Assembly (NCBI GenBank): GCA_949126835.1
Contig: OX421495.1
Span: 23,656,533 to 23,720,532 of the forward strand
Length of the DNA: 64,000 bases
DNA from: Anisus vortex
Taxonomy: Eukaryota; Mollusca; Gastropoda; Planorbidae
Direction of reading: 5' to 3'
The position numbers and the translations under genes are program-made. The notes under the pieces were generated by a model. That model did not search any database, was not told where the DNA came from, and worked only from the letters and a program-made list of their open reading frames with translations. Of this stretch, positions 1 through 12,500 are shown piece after piece. Position 1 is the stretch's first letter, and each line of letters opens with the position of its first letter.

Positions 1-2440
1 ACAAAACTGTTGTCGTTTATGCAAGTCAAAAACAGCAAAGTGAAATGAAAGCAAACATTTTGGATTAAATTCCATTGAACTTTCAAATTAAATGTTTTGA
101 ATAAATCTTTAGCTAATTTATATAAAGGGGTTTAATCGTAGATTCAATACAAGTTTTTTTTCCCCTTTGCAAACATTTAACAGACCAAATTAAAGATGTT
201 TTTTTCACTACAAAGAAGCTGAATAATCTTGTAAAATGTAAATACCATTACAAATATTCAATGACATTGTAATTGTAACATTGCTTTGTAGGTCTTTTAC
301 CAAAACATTCCAGCTAGTTCATTTTTTTTTTTTTTGGAAATCCTAGAATGGGAAATTCTTTTCTTTTTTTTTTGTTTCACTAATGAGATGGTCTGTTTAA
401 GGGGTCAATTTACAATTTGAACAAATCCATTCTACGATCACACATCAATTGCAGCTCAACAGTAAATGCAAAAAAATGTACAATATATATTTATATACAC
501 ATTTGCATTTAAAGCAAAGACAAATGTTTGCCTCCAATTTTTTTTGTTTTTTTGTGTGTACCTTTGATCAAAATAGAAATAAATATGTTGAATTATAAAA
601 TGTATACAAATATCAACAGTTTTTATTTTATTATGTGTGGCCAACACTGTCAAGTACCCTAATATTTATATTGAAGTTAACTGCTACTACACTGTAAAGC
701 CATGTACCGGTACGTACAGGAGAGAAATTAAGTCTTCAAATCTGTTTAGAAAACCCTTGGATGTCTTATCTGTTAAAGTGTTGATTTCAATATGGTGTTT
801 TGACTACCAATCCTTCACTTTGTAGAGTTTTTAAAAAGTCAGTGGTCTAAATATTGTTGTTGTTTTTTTTTAAAGCTTTTTTAAGCTGTCCAGATACTGT
901 TTAATAACTGGAATCTGTAAGATGCTAGTCTACTAGCAGTATACACCACATCACATAATTATTCTGTCAATATTTCATTGACAACTGCCTCATTTATTTT
1001 GACACAGTGAGGAATCAAATTTGGCATAGAACATACATTTTAAAGGAACCTGATAGGGACAAATTATTTAAATAAACACTTTTGTTTACTTTAGTCATGA
1101 GTGTGTGTGTTTTTTAATCAGTGAAAACTTAGAAAAAAATCAAATTAAAATCCTTTTATTCATCCTTCTGAACAAAATTTTGTAACGAGTATTAAGTTTG
1201 GATTATAAATAAAGCCCTCATGCACTAAACTGCTTGTACACAGATGGGAGAATGACTTGTATATTGAAAATGTATTGCTCAGCATTTTTATGTGAAGGAC
1301 GATACTGCCCTCCCTTTGAGTTTGAGCTACACTACAAGTGACTGGTGTACTAAAAACTTGGACCAATTAAAGTTTAAGCGTGAGCCTTTACATATTATGT
1401 GATAAGTTTGTGGGACTAACTATAATAAGAAGCAGTGACATTTTGTATCAATACCAATTTTATACCCTGGCTTACACTTACACCACAAAGACAACTTATG
1501 CAAATAAACTCTAATTAATTACTTACCGTTAATATTGTATATAAAAAAAAACTATTGTAAAACTAGATCTAGAGTCTATATTTTTTAGTCAGTGAAGTTC
1601 ATGAGTTCATGAAGGTAAAACCTGGAAGCCATTACTTTTGTTGTTTTGTCACTGTACGCCAGATAATTAAAATTAAAACGTGTTCAAGTAATCATTGCCA
1701 GTCTAGGAGAAATCTGGTTGTATTATGTATGCCTACAATAAGGAACAGTGAATCGTCTCGTTTATTGCCTCATGGTCTTGTGTTTTAGAACTAAAACTAC
1801 AGCCGGTTGTAAGGGTTTTGTTTTAGCTGTAACTACTAGAGTAGGCCTATATACAGTATACTATTATGTTCACCCTCAACAGTTATTTCAAGTTGTCTTT
1901 TTGTGATAACATTTCTTCTTCCTAAGTAAACAAAACAAATACGTATAAATTATGCATATATATATTAATTTATTCGCTGGTGAGTTCCGGTGATTATATG
2001 TTTATTAATAATATTAATAGCTTAGGCCTTTTTTTTTAGTTTGAACTAGTCCGTCTCTAGATTCACCGCACGTGACAGTCTAGGCAGCAACCATTTGTTT
2101 ATTATGTTGAAATTTCAATGAAATGAATCGTAAGCAATTTATTCATTATTGTTGATCATAAAGTTGATGTTAATGTTATTGTTTCTCTTGAGTGTCTCGA
2201 GAATTTTAAAGAAACAAAAAATGCATCTTAATCTTGAATGCAATGTATTTGTATCTCTCATGAAATTCGCAACAGGACTTACGATATTTACACTTTGGTT
2301 AAATACTATAAATAAATATTTTTAAAATGTTTCACTCGCTTCGTTTTCGTTTTTAGTTGTCCCTCTTTCTTACATTACCTCCCTTACTTCTTTTTTTTTC
2401 TTTTACTAAACTAAAATTCTATTCTGTGTCGTCTAGTTTA
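1..2440. other. AT-rich stretch without a supported gene
   Basis: I see only short chance open frames, poly-T/poly-A runs and no pair of frames joined by splice signals. The segment could be UTR or intron of a gene lying left of the window, but nothing in the sequence proves it. Confidence 0.5.
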
Positions 2441-2620
2441 GCCTCCCTTTTTATCTAAGCCAGCCTGCGCTGACTGGGTTTTTACCGCGGCATCCTTCAG
2501 CACAGCGCGCTAGGCCGAGCCTCGCACAGGGAATGTTTGCAACCAATGTGCGCTGCCAAATCCACTCCTACTCCTACAGCTAACCCAATGTTAGCCTAGC
2601 TCTGACCTCTATTTTTTTTT
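2441..2620. other. Locally GC- and CpG-richer island
   Basis: About 180 bases stand out from AT-rich surroundings by higher GC and several CpG sites, for example ACCGCGGCATC and CAGCGCGCTAGGCCGAGCC. It could be a promoter or noncoding first exon of a gene outside the window, or a fragment of a repeat. No coding frame starts here convincingly. Confidence 0.3.
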
Positions 2621-4267
2621 CTTCGTTAAACCTGCTAGGTCTTGGTGTGTAGAGTCCCATGTTTTATATGATGAAACTATTCCTCCCTCCCTTCCCCTTT
2701 ACTCGTGGACAGCATAAAGAGAAGTTAGATTTAAACGTATTTCTTCGAAATGAACAAAATATAAGTGAGAAATGGGCAGACGTCTATACACTCATACTTA
2801 ATTTACGTGTATGTTATGCTGTTTATTGCAACGAATGTTAGTTTAATCATTGGGTTGTGGGTTGTTGTTTTTACAGGACACCATACATAATAAAGAATGA
2901 TGTACCTGTCAATAAGGTTGTTTATCTCTTCATAGTATAATAGATAAAAAGACCATGCTGAAACCAGTACAATTATAATAAATGAAGGTTTCGATGAAAT
3001 TCAAGACTGCTTAATAAATGAGCGGGATTTAAATGGGTGAGTTGGTAACACAAGTTTATAACACTAACAGCGAAAACATTTTATGCGGAATCATTCTCAA
3101 ATCTCAATCCTTTATTTGTGTGTGTGTGGGGGGTGCATTGAATCCACTTTAATTGCTAGTTAATTAAATGTATTTTCAAGAAACACGAATATACATATAA
3201 ACATGTTTATAACCTAACCATGAGTCAGTGTGTGAGGTTGTAGGCAGCAATGGATTTGTCACGAACTGTTTGCTCGGTGACTCATTCAAGTTGGACATAA
3301 TTCGTGTATCTTCGTGTTAATAGAAAGCAATATACCGGTTATAGAATTAATATTTACAGAATGTTTGAGCATGCGAAGTTATTTCATTTAGGCCTAATAT
3401 ATTGTCGAACAAAACAGCGCCCTTCATCTGTATATTGTTACCGTATTATTTAAGAATCGTGTTGCTTTATGTAGGCCTAGGCCTATAATTATTATATGGG
3501 GAAATAACTAATAGTGTAGGCATACATATTTTGGCTAGGTAGGCCTATAGGCTTTAGTAATAAAATAGCCTACTATAAGGGTCAATAAGGGACTATAATA
3601 AATAATATGTAGGCTCTATTATATAGGCCCGGGTCTCAATGGGAAATTTTGACCTATAATATGGTAGGCCTATATAATATAAGCCTAGCATACAAGCGAT
3701 AATTGTAAAAAAAAATATACTTTTTATGTAGACTAAATATAGGCCTTTTAAAAAATACTTTTTTTAGTCATTTATAATTAAGTTATATAGTCTATATGTA
3801 GGCCTATAGGAGGGCCACACCATCACTGATCAAGGGCCGCGAACTATAACTATATAATAATATAACGTGCAGCTTAATTAGGCTACATAACATGCTATTA
3901 ATTCCTTCTTGATTCGTGTTAACAAAAATCAAAATATATTTAGTCTATGAATTACAAAACAGCGCAAACTGTCGTTATTATAAAAAAAAATCATGCTAGG
4001 ATTAATAAGACGCCTAAATCATTTACAACAGCTGTTTTTGTCTTGACTTCATTCTAATAAATTTTTAGAACATTTTGTTTTTATCTGCTTTAGGCTACTA
4101 ACCGATTTCAAATAGCTAAATGAATTAAATTAGAAACTGTTACAAAATCAATACTACCAATTCTCTGTTAATATTGGGATAGTTTAAGTTGGAGTAGCCT
4201 TCTTTAGCAATTTTTATTTTCAAGACTATATTAGACTACGGTATATAGACTCGGACCACGGATGAGC

Positions 4268-4325
4268 GTAGGACGCAATAATCTTCTTTATAGAAGGAGC
4301 GTCTGTAATGTAGGCCTATAAGATA
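4268..4325 (+). repeat. 3' fragment of SINE family B
   Basis: The reverse complement reads CAGACGCTCCTTCTATAAAG then AAGATTATTGCGTCC. It matches the 3' part of the tRNA-derived element at 51066-51240 and the fragment at 34790-34841. Only the conserved 3' hairpin region is present here, in the opposite orientation to those two. Confidence 0.6.
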
Positions 4326-6073
4326 CAAAATTAACTGACAATTCGTATACGTAGGCCCCTACCTAATGTTACAATAATACGACTCTGAGGTGCCGACCAT
4401 AGATCTAGTTGTATCAATGATTGCAAGCAGTCTTACTCTTTTATACCGTAGTGTCACCCTCAATCACTATATGAGAGTCTGTTGAAGTGATGAGATTTTC
4501 TATAGAATGATCGGGCTCCACTTAGTAGGCCTAATTCCTTAAATTAAGGCTTGTGCAGCAAACGTCTGAATAAAAACAATATGCATCTAATTTAACATAT
4601 TTTGATGGCTTTTTGCAAGTTCTTTGACTTTAATGTTCGTCTTGTAAGGGCCTATATCTTTCCAAAATCGGACGTCTAGGTCAGGCCGCCGGTTCTTCAG
4701 TTTTTTCTTTAGAATGCCCCAGCAGTAGGCCTATTAGGTCTACTAATGAAAATGCCTCGCTGCTCATTCTTAAAAACTACCTTTTATAATCGAAAGGCCT
4801 CACCCTTTATTATTGTAAAGGCTCCATATTTTATGATTACCCCCCCCCCCCTTTTTTTTGTTCAAAGGCCCCACTTTTTATTACTGAAAAAGCTCCATTT
4901 TCTATTTCTATATTATTTAAAAATAGCCCAATTTCTTGGTCTTGATAAGTCAGATAAGATATTTCTTTTTATTCTTAAAAGTTAGAAGGCACAATTGTTC
5001 TTGAATCACTTTTCATCCCCCCACCCCCCTCCCCAATCCTTGCTACTTGGTTTGCCTTGAGCCGACACGTTACTATGATAGGGTAGGCCTATATGCATAC
5101 CGTATCAATAGGCATAGGCCTTTATATTATATAAAATATATATAAGCTTAGGCCTAATATGTCAGCTAAATCAGCTACCAAATGAGAGTAGTAAAACACG
5201 CAGAACTGAAGGAACATGCTACCTTAGCTAATCCATTCTTTTTATAAACCAGTGTAGCTAACGTAAAAATACTAATTATTAAATGAATTTAAAAAAAACA
5301 AAACAATGTAGACCTACGAAAATATATTTATTATTATTCATTTCATAAATAATGTGCTATATAATATATAAGCAATAAATTCGTTTGTAATATGTCTTAA
5401 TAATAATAGCCTATCATTTATAAGCTTAATCAAACTATTTCCCACGGAGGTGGAGGGGAAACATTTTATTAACTAGGCCTATATTAGACCTAATAAAAGG
5501 CCTACCTTTTTTTTATAGAGGAAATGGGGGATGCGAATATGTTAATAGAGCGTTCTCAATGGGCGTGGCTTAGGTTTTTTAGTGACGTATTTGTGTAAAT
5601 AGAAGCCACTATTGGTGTACAAAAATGGTGAAGTACTTCTTTATCATGCCAAATTCACATCTGAATATTGGCTATCCTACTCAAAAATAAGGAGGTAAAT
5701 AGTAGTACTGTAGATTAATTGATTAATGTGATTTGGCTAGGGCCGGCTAGACCTATTTACACTTTCAATTTCACTTTATAGGCCTACACTTTTAATGTTT
5801 CGTAGGCTAGGCTAAGGGCTAAGTAGGGATGCCAAGTGATAGTGTTGGTGAATAGGCTATCTAGTCAAGTCACTAATAGGCTCACATCGTCTATGATCTA
5901 TGTCTATGATAATAATAAAATAGCCTATTTTATTTAACAGACATAATACAGCTTAAATCTTAATAAGACTTAAAAAACAAAACATCATTTTAAAAAAGCT
6001 CGAGCCTATATGAAACTTTATTAATACAGCGGCCTTGTACTTGTACACCACTACTACACAAAGTAAAAAAAAA

Positions 6074-6099
6074 AATCACGTGCTTTTTGTCACGTGATT
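6074..6099. promoter_or_regulatory. Inverted pair of CACGTG E-box palindromes
   Basis: AATCACGTG and CACGTGATT face each other across an 8-base spacer, forming an inverted repeat with two perfect bHLH-type E-boxes. No adjacent gene start is recognised, so a regulatory role is only a possibility. It may equally be the centre of an old palindromic repeat. Confidence 0.3.
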
Positions 6100-6514
6100 G
6101 CAAACGCCCTATTAGAAAAATCAAAATATTCCACTTCATCACACCCATTCGATAAAAGCCACATTTTATCCCGCGTCGACCATCTCCATAGAGTAGCCTA
6201 GTATTGGTATAGGCATTGGCATGCATAGTCTTGATCCCGATATCTTATTTGTATACTTTCTGGGCCACATGATAAATATAAACTAGACTATACGGGGAAA
6301 GTGAAGAACATAATATCATGGACTATAATATACATGGACCGCTTGCTTTAGTATTTCTGCTATATGATGACTCGAAATACTCATTTTCGGAATTTCCGAT
6401 TCGTTGTTTCCTTTGCACTTCCGTTTTATTGAATCGCTTCGATTTTCTCAATGAAAAATTAAAATTAACATCGAAAGTTGTATAAAGGGGAAACATTTAA
6501 GAAACAACGAGGAG

Positions 6515-6590
6515 CGTAGAAGTAATTTAAGACAGCGTTATTGGTTGCGTACGGAAAAAAGTTGATATAGGCCCTAAGCTATAAAAATAG
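6515..6590 (+). repeat. Dispersed repeat, copy 1 (TTTAAGACAGCGTTATTGG)
   Basis: The segment TTTAAGACAGCGTTATTGG followed by TGCGTACGGAAAAA and ATATAGGCCCTAAGCT recurs at 28176-28250 with small changes. It is an unnamed dispersed repeat. I see no termini or coding sequence. Confidence 0.6.
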
Positions 6591-7454
6591 AGCAAGCAGT
6601 CCATCTTATTATAGTCTATGATAATATTAATACCAACAAGCTCACCCTAATTAAACTTTAACAAAAGCTACGGATAGTCGGCAGCGTACGATGGATATAC
6701 TAATTTTAAGGACCTGGCACTGCAGAAATGTTTTTAAAAGAATCCAAGTTGCATACAACTAGACTATAATAGTCTATAGATCTAGGATTCTAAAAAAACT
6801 ACGAGGGAAGGGGGGCAACTTAGTGTCAAGTTCACAGTGCCCAACATATCTTTCAAGTTGCCAAATATAAAATAATTCCTATATGACTATATTATATTAT
6901 TATGCCACACTGAACATAATATAATTAATATTGTATAGCGCTGACTGACAGCCCGGATTAGTTTTCAGGCGGGCCGGATGTGACCTGCGGGACATAGCTT
7001 TACAGACCCAGGTTTAACAGAGTAACAGTAACAGCATAGACTATTATTAGATATGATTGTAGTTTGTAGTCTCTGGTAACAGTACTAACAGTAGCCTATT
7101 TATACTGTGTCATACTCAACGGAAAATCCCAATGTTGTATGTTCTTCCTTGTAAAAACTTTTTAGCCGGTAAAAGTAATAGTTAGCGTCATGACCTTCAC
7201 CCTCTTTGTATGTTATCAGCTGGTTGTTCATTGCATAATATATTTACATATTTAAATGTAATCTGCGACTTCAGACGACCAGGTTCACATTCTTTCGCAA
7301 TTTAAATGATTATATTGTGACACTGGCAATGTGCCGGGCTGTTGAGGCATAAAGCAATCACGAACACTTTTTGCAACAACCACTTATTCGTATTTAGATC
7401 TAGATGTTTTAAACGTGAAACGCCAGCATAGTCTACTTTTTTTTTGTTTACATT

Positions 7455-7590
7455 GGGGAGTGGGGGAACAATTGTTGACATAATTTTATAGGGGGGGGGG
7501 GGGAGGTATCTGAGAGTTTGACAATTGTTGACAAGGGGGAGGTAAAAATTTGCCTAAAATTTGTTGACGTAATTAATTGACGTCTCCATA
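7455..7590. mobile_element. GTTGACGTAATTAA short element, copy 1
   Basis: G-tracts separated by AGTTTGACAATTGTTGACAA, with a terminal block GTTGACGTAATTAATTGACG. The same arrangement occurs at 24913-25028 and 27328-27471. It is a small non-coding, MITE-like family whose end (GGGACGTCCATTAATTACGT) is best preserved in the 24.9-kb copy. Confidence 0.6.
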
Positions 7591-8616
7591 GAAAAATAAG
7601 TAGCTCTTTAAAAAAAAGTAGTTTAATAGTGTCGAGGAATTTCACGTGACAGGTTTTTCTAAGAAAAACTATTTCTGTGTTTTTTTATACACGCACTCCC
7701 AGTAATCAATAGATCTATATTCGTAATTTTTTTTTACAAGTCAGAAAGCCTAGGATATTAAACTACAACAACAAATTCAATGAGTGTATCAAGTTGTTTT
7801 TTTTCTTTTTCGAACTTATATTTGTTTGGACTGAAAAATGCAAAACTTATATAAGAAAATGGCAGCTACTAAACAAATTACTATCATGTCTGGAAGTAGG
7901 CTACCATTTTTATGAAACAACTAAATCCACCAAATTACTACATCACCATGACAGAACAGTAAATACCACAAGACAAACCTTTAAAAAAAACAACCACAGA
8001 AAGTGATAAACTTTTTTTTTAAACTTCAATGCAAAGAAAAATTAAAATGTATACCAGTATATAAAATTGGGGAAGGTGGACCAATGAGAGTTTAGATATT
8101 CATTGGAGGCCTAAAAGTAACTTATTTAATAAAAATTAGTTCAGCAAAGGAAAAAAAAAAAAATTCATATGAAAATAAATGCTCTGCCTCAGTTTCATTT
8201 TGATACTACTGAAAATTTACAAGAAACACTTACCCGAAGAACATTTTTATTTAAAAGCTTGTCTTAACTTATTAACTTGAAACTAAATAAGAGATAATTA
8301 TTTTACTAGTGTATAAATAGGTAAACAACAAAAACAACCTATTTCTGACTGTTATGTTAGAGATAAAATGAATAAATAGCCTTATCCCAATATAAATATA
8401 TGTTTACATGGGACAATTTCCTTAAATAAAAAACTTGTTATGCACTATAATGTCACTGTTACATTGATAATGTTAGTAAGACACCCCTGTGTTTATGGAA
8501 GATGTTTTTTACTATCTGTGTTACAAGCAAAAACAAGAGTGAAAAGAAAAGAAACAAGTTGTACAAGTCTTTTTTTGTTGTTGTTTAATGACCTGCTTGT
8601 GGTTGTATCAGCTTTA

Positions 8617-8938
8617 CACCTTTACATGAAGAAATTACAAAGCTTTACATCTGATCATGAAGAAATACAAAACAAAACTTTCTGTCTATCAGTATCAGAT
8701 CATAAAGAAATGACAAAAGCTTTCCATCTTTTTCATGAAGAAATTACAAAAAGCTTTCCATCTTTTTCATGATGAAATTACAAAACACTTTCCATTTTTT
8801 TGTAAAGAAATTACAAAAGATGTATATCTTTTTATAATGAAATTACAAAACACTTTTCATCTTTTTCATTAAGAAATTACAAACTTTCCATCTTTTCATG
8901 AAGAAATTACAAAAGTTTTGTATCTTTTTATAATGAAA
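8617..8938 (+). repeat. Tandem repeat of GAAGAAATTACAAAAGCTTTCC units, left block
   Basis: About ten degenerate units of 30-36 bases, each containing GAAATTACAAAA and TTCCATCTTTTTCATGA-type text. A 110-codon open frame at 8440-8772 runs into this array and is best explained as a by-product of it. The array resumes unchanged at 9422 after a Helitron-like insertion. Confidence 0.85.
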
Positions 8939-9421
8939 CAAGCTACATTGCCCGGCGTTACCCGGGTGAAAAAGAAACAGGACTGTTTGAGGTGCAGATA
9001 ACAAATTTATAAACTACACTTAAAAGAAAGCTATACATCTTATATTTAAATTATATTTTTTTTACTGAATACTTTTAAGAAAGTAAATAAATATTGTAAT
9101 CGGGTAAAAAAAAAAGGCAAATATTTTTATTTAACAAAATCTATATTGCCTGTAGATTTACAATGTCTTTTGTTTTAAAAAGTTTGAAAAATTAATTGTC
9201 GAAAAAAAAGTATAGTCTAACTGGAGAATCGAACCCTGGTCGCCAGTATAGCAGTCCACTACGTTTACCACTGAGCTATCGAAGACACATGTCCGATGTG
9301 AAAAATTATTAGACGGTATATAGTATAGGGCTAGGCCTAGAAAGGTCAGTGACACACGTGTTTTCAAATTGACCAATGGGGATCCTCGGGGGGCCTAACA
9401 CGGTCTTTTTATATATAGAGA
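8939..9421 (-). mobile_element. Helitron-like non-autonomous element, copy 1 (with tRNA-like module)
   Basis: On the minus strand the element begins TCTCTATATATATAAAAAG and ends with the hairpin CCCGGGTAACGCCGGG, then CAATGTAGCTTG. Removing it restores the host text GAAA|TTACAAAAC, which is exactly the unit sequence of the surrounding array. Insertion was therefore between A and T with no target-site duplication, as Helitrons do. The 3' tetranucleotide is CTTG rather than the usual CTRR. A tRNA-like region lies at 9219-9290. No Rep/helicase coding sequence is present. A second copy lies at 32226-32791. Confidence 0.7.
9219..9290 (-). other. tRNA-like Pol III promoter module inside Helitron-like element
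   Basis: The minus strand reads TAGCTCAGTGG (a perfect A-box) and, about 40 bases on, GGTTCGATTCT (B-box with one change). The cloverleaf does not close cleanly, so I call it a tRNA relic or internal promoter rather than a functional tRNA gene. Confidence 0.6.
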
Positions 9422-9562
9422 TTACAAAACACTTTTCATCTTTTTCATTAAGAAATTACAAACTTTCCATCTTTTCATGAAGAAATTACAATTACAACAA
9501 GCTTTCCATCTTTTCATGAAGAAATTACAATAAGCTTTAAATCTGATCACAAAGAAATAATA
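9422..9562 (+). repeat. Tandem repeat, right block after the insertion
   Basis: Continues the array of 8617-8938 with units such as ATTACAAAACACTTTTCATC and TTTCATGAAGAAATTACA. The first 70 bases nearly duplicate 8838-8910. Confidence 0.85.
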
Positions 9563-12500
9563 GAGCTAACACATTTTAAATCAGACTTTGTGAATATAAA
9601 CAAAAAACAAAATTGGAACACATTGATAATACAAGTAACAACAGTTATCATCATCTTTTGACACTGAAAAAAATCATGTGTTAAACTGAAATAACATTCA
9701 CAGTACAGTTGTTTTCTGTGGAGTCAGACCAAATGTTTTGATGATAAAAAATGTTTAAAAAAAAACAATAAAAAATGTCAAACCTAGTTTGTAACTGGTA
9801 AAGAATTGTTCATATGTCAGCTGCTCACCAAAGTATAGAAGTATGAAGTAGTCTCTCCTGGGGCCAAAAGCATTAAGTAACCACTGAACACAACACTAAA
9901 CAAAACAAGAAGGCAGTCCAACCAAATAGACAATCTTGTTAGCATGTGCACCACATTTTGCTGATCTCTAGCAGGTAGATCATTGGTCTCATTAAATTAT
10001 GGCAAACAAAGGCCATTCTTCTAGGAAAACACTGACATAAATAATAATGCAAGATCCACTAGCTTTAAACTTAAAGTAAAAGAATGTGTTTTCTTCCTTT
10101 TAGATTTGATTACTTTACAAGCAACATTAGCGTAAGTGAAAGTGTGTGATTACTTTACAAGCAACAGTAGCGTAAAGTGTGAGCTGGTTTTCCTGGATTG
10201 TTCAGGCAGCCCAGATGCAACTCAAGGGAGAATGAAATAAAGCTATGAAAAGCTGACCAACCACTTGTTGAGACAGATTGCACAAAGAAGGATGGAACTA
10301 ACAAGTCAATAGTTTACTCTGTAGTTAACTTAAACTAAATCAACAGCTATAGCTTCACATGGCTAGAGTACATCAATAGAAGTCATTAAGAAAGAAAACA
10401 CACAATTATTTTAGGACAACAAAATTTAAATGAAACAATTAAACTAGCATTTGCAATAAATTTATACCACCAGTTTGTTTTAAATCATACATTGAAGATA
10501 AACAATTATAAAAAATATCGTACAAAAAAAACAAATCAAGCTATATTTTAAAATAAAATAGAAAAACCTGAGGGTTGTATATTTTTGTCTTTTCCTCTTT
10601 AAAAATTTTCAATAAAAATAAACAACATTGAAAAAAATAAAAATAATATCCTGATCTTTAGACTGAACATTAAAACAGTTTCTTTATGTTTTAACAAATT
10701 TGACAATGAAAATTATAATTAGTTCACTTTACAGAAATAGAACTAACAAACAAAAAATGATTTTGTTAAATATAAATGATTATCAGTGTAAGGTAACAAT
10801 AACAAAAACTCCTACCTGAGGAATTAAAAACAAAAATCTATTTACATGTGTAGATTTAAAAATGGCATGACATGTAGGTAGCCCTAAAGTATATTCAGGT
10901 CTTGACATTTCTTAAGTAACATGCACTCTAATATAATATACATTGTATATATATATTTGATTTTTTTCATGGATTTAACTACTGTGGTTTATCTAATGCT
11001 TGTGATTATTATGTTGAAAAAAAAAGCCACTTTAAATAATCGTATTCAATAGTCATTGCTTTTCAAAATATGCACATGACTTTTCAAGTTTGTCCACAAT
11101 GGAGATATCCAGTTTCTAAATTTCTGATTCTAATTCTAAACTGAAAGAAAATCTACAATAAGTGTAATTTCTTTATTATCAATATTATTACAATCTGAAA
11201 AAGTTTCAAGATGTATTTTCAAATTTGGTACCTAAGCATGTTTCTAAAATTATGGATGGCGAGTGTGTGTTGTTTTCTTCCCAAAACAAAAACAAAAATA
11301 AAAATGATTAAAAACAACATTACAATAGAAACAAATGCACTTAAAAGATTTGTATTGGTATCACAGATACTGGTGATTTTTAAACAAACAAAAAGAAAAA
11401 CACAATGCAACAATAGTAACCACAAAAGGGGCAAAAGTAGTTTCAGTTATCATTGTAAACTGTTCAGATGTACTGCCCACATCTGTGGGAATTTATAAAG
11501 CTCAAATACAACAACAAAAATGCTTTTCATTGAATTCGCTAAAGAGTGCAATTATTTGCTTTAAATGAAAACACCATCTACTAGAGCCTATAAAAACAAT
11601 AATAAATGAGACAAGTAAAAATGCCATGGCTCAGAGAATTGTTTCTTTAGATACTGGTATCAGGACAGATATGAAACAAAAACATGCTGTTATCAAATAT
11701 ACAAATGACTTTGTTCTATCTCCTCTATTAGTAGAAGAAGTCAAAGAAAAAGTTACGTAGTAGCCTATAAAGACGCACGGTAGTTCTGTAAAGTTTAACT
11801 TACAAAGAAAATCATAAGGATAAAATTATAATCCTCAAATGTGCGTACATGGTAATGCAGACATTTCAGGTAGAAGGATACACTTTTAATTGAGAATGTG
11901 CCAATGATGGTAAGATCTCTAGTTGATGGACAAGCTTTAACAAAGAACATGGTCACTGATTTTGAATGCAATATAACTAAACAGACACAAACATTATGGC
12001 CAAAAGTGAGCTGTATAAGCTAGAAAATATATGATGTCTGATACTTTCATATTGTTCATGTCCAAGCCTAAACCTAGCTTACTGTGAGTACAAGTAACTG
12101 TAACTGTTTTATATGAAATCTACCCTGTCTAGATCATAAGTTTAAGGCCTTGTTTTAATTCTGATTTAACAACTCACGCAGGAGACATGTTGGAAGGGTC
12201 CTAACAGTCTGAAAACTGGATCTTATACTTTAGTGTGTGACGACCCTCACATAAAGAATTGGAGTTTCAGCAAGAGAAAGTCAGTAAAAGATCAAACATA
12301 TGAATATGTTAAAAAAAGATAATACTTATCCACTCTTAGTTTACACATTCTCTGTTAGGACCTTTGGCTACGTGTATAGTCTCATTGTTATGAAAAGAAA
12401 TGAAGAAAAGTTTAAACCTGCTATAAACTCCATTTATTTTTTAAAATTAAAATGTAAAAAAAAAAATACTTTTGTCCTTTCATTCAAGCGGACTAATGTA

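Larger units (their letters stand above)
2621..8600. other. Intergenic DNA dense in TAGGCCTA-type words
   Basis: No coding exon is supported. Between about 3390 and 5900 the palindromic word AGGCCT, usually as TAGGCCTA or TAGGCCTATA, recurs dozens of times. A degenerate tandem repeat of roughly 35-40 bases built on AAAGGC(C/T)CC..TTTTATTA lies at 4780-4930. It creates a 79-codon open frame that I do not regard as a gene. Small repeat fragments are listed separately. Confidence 0.6.

Noticed and set aside
8440..8772. 110-codon open frame on the plus strand
   Set aside because: It runs into a tandem repeat (GAAGAAATTACAAAA units) and its repeated peptide reflects the array; no splice or family support.
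9219..9290. A genuine tRNA gene
   Set aside because: A-box and B-box are good, but the acceptor and anticodon stems do not pair properly and the segment lies in a Helitron-like repeat.
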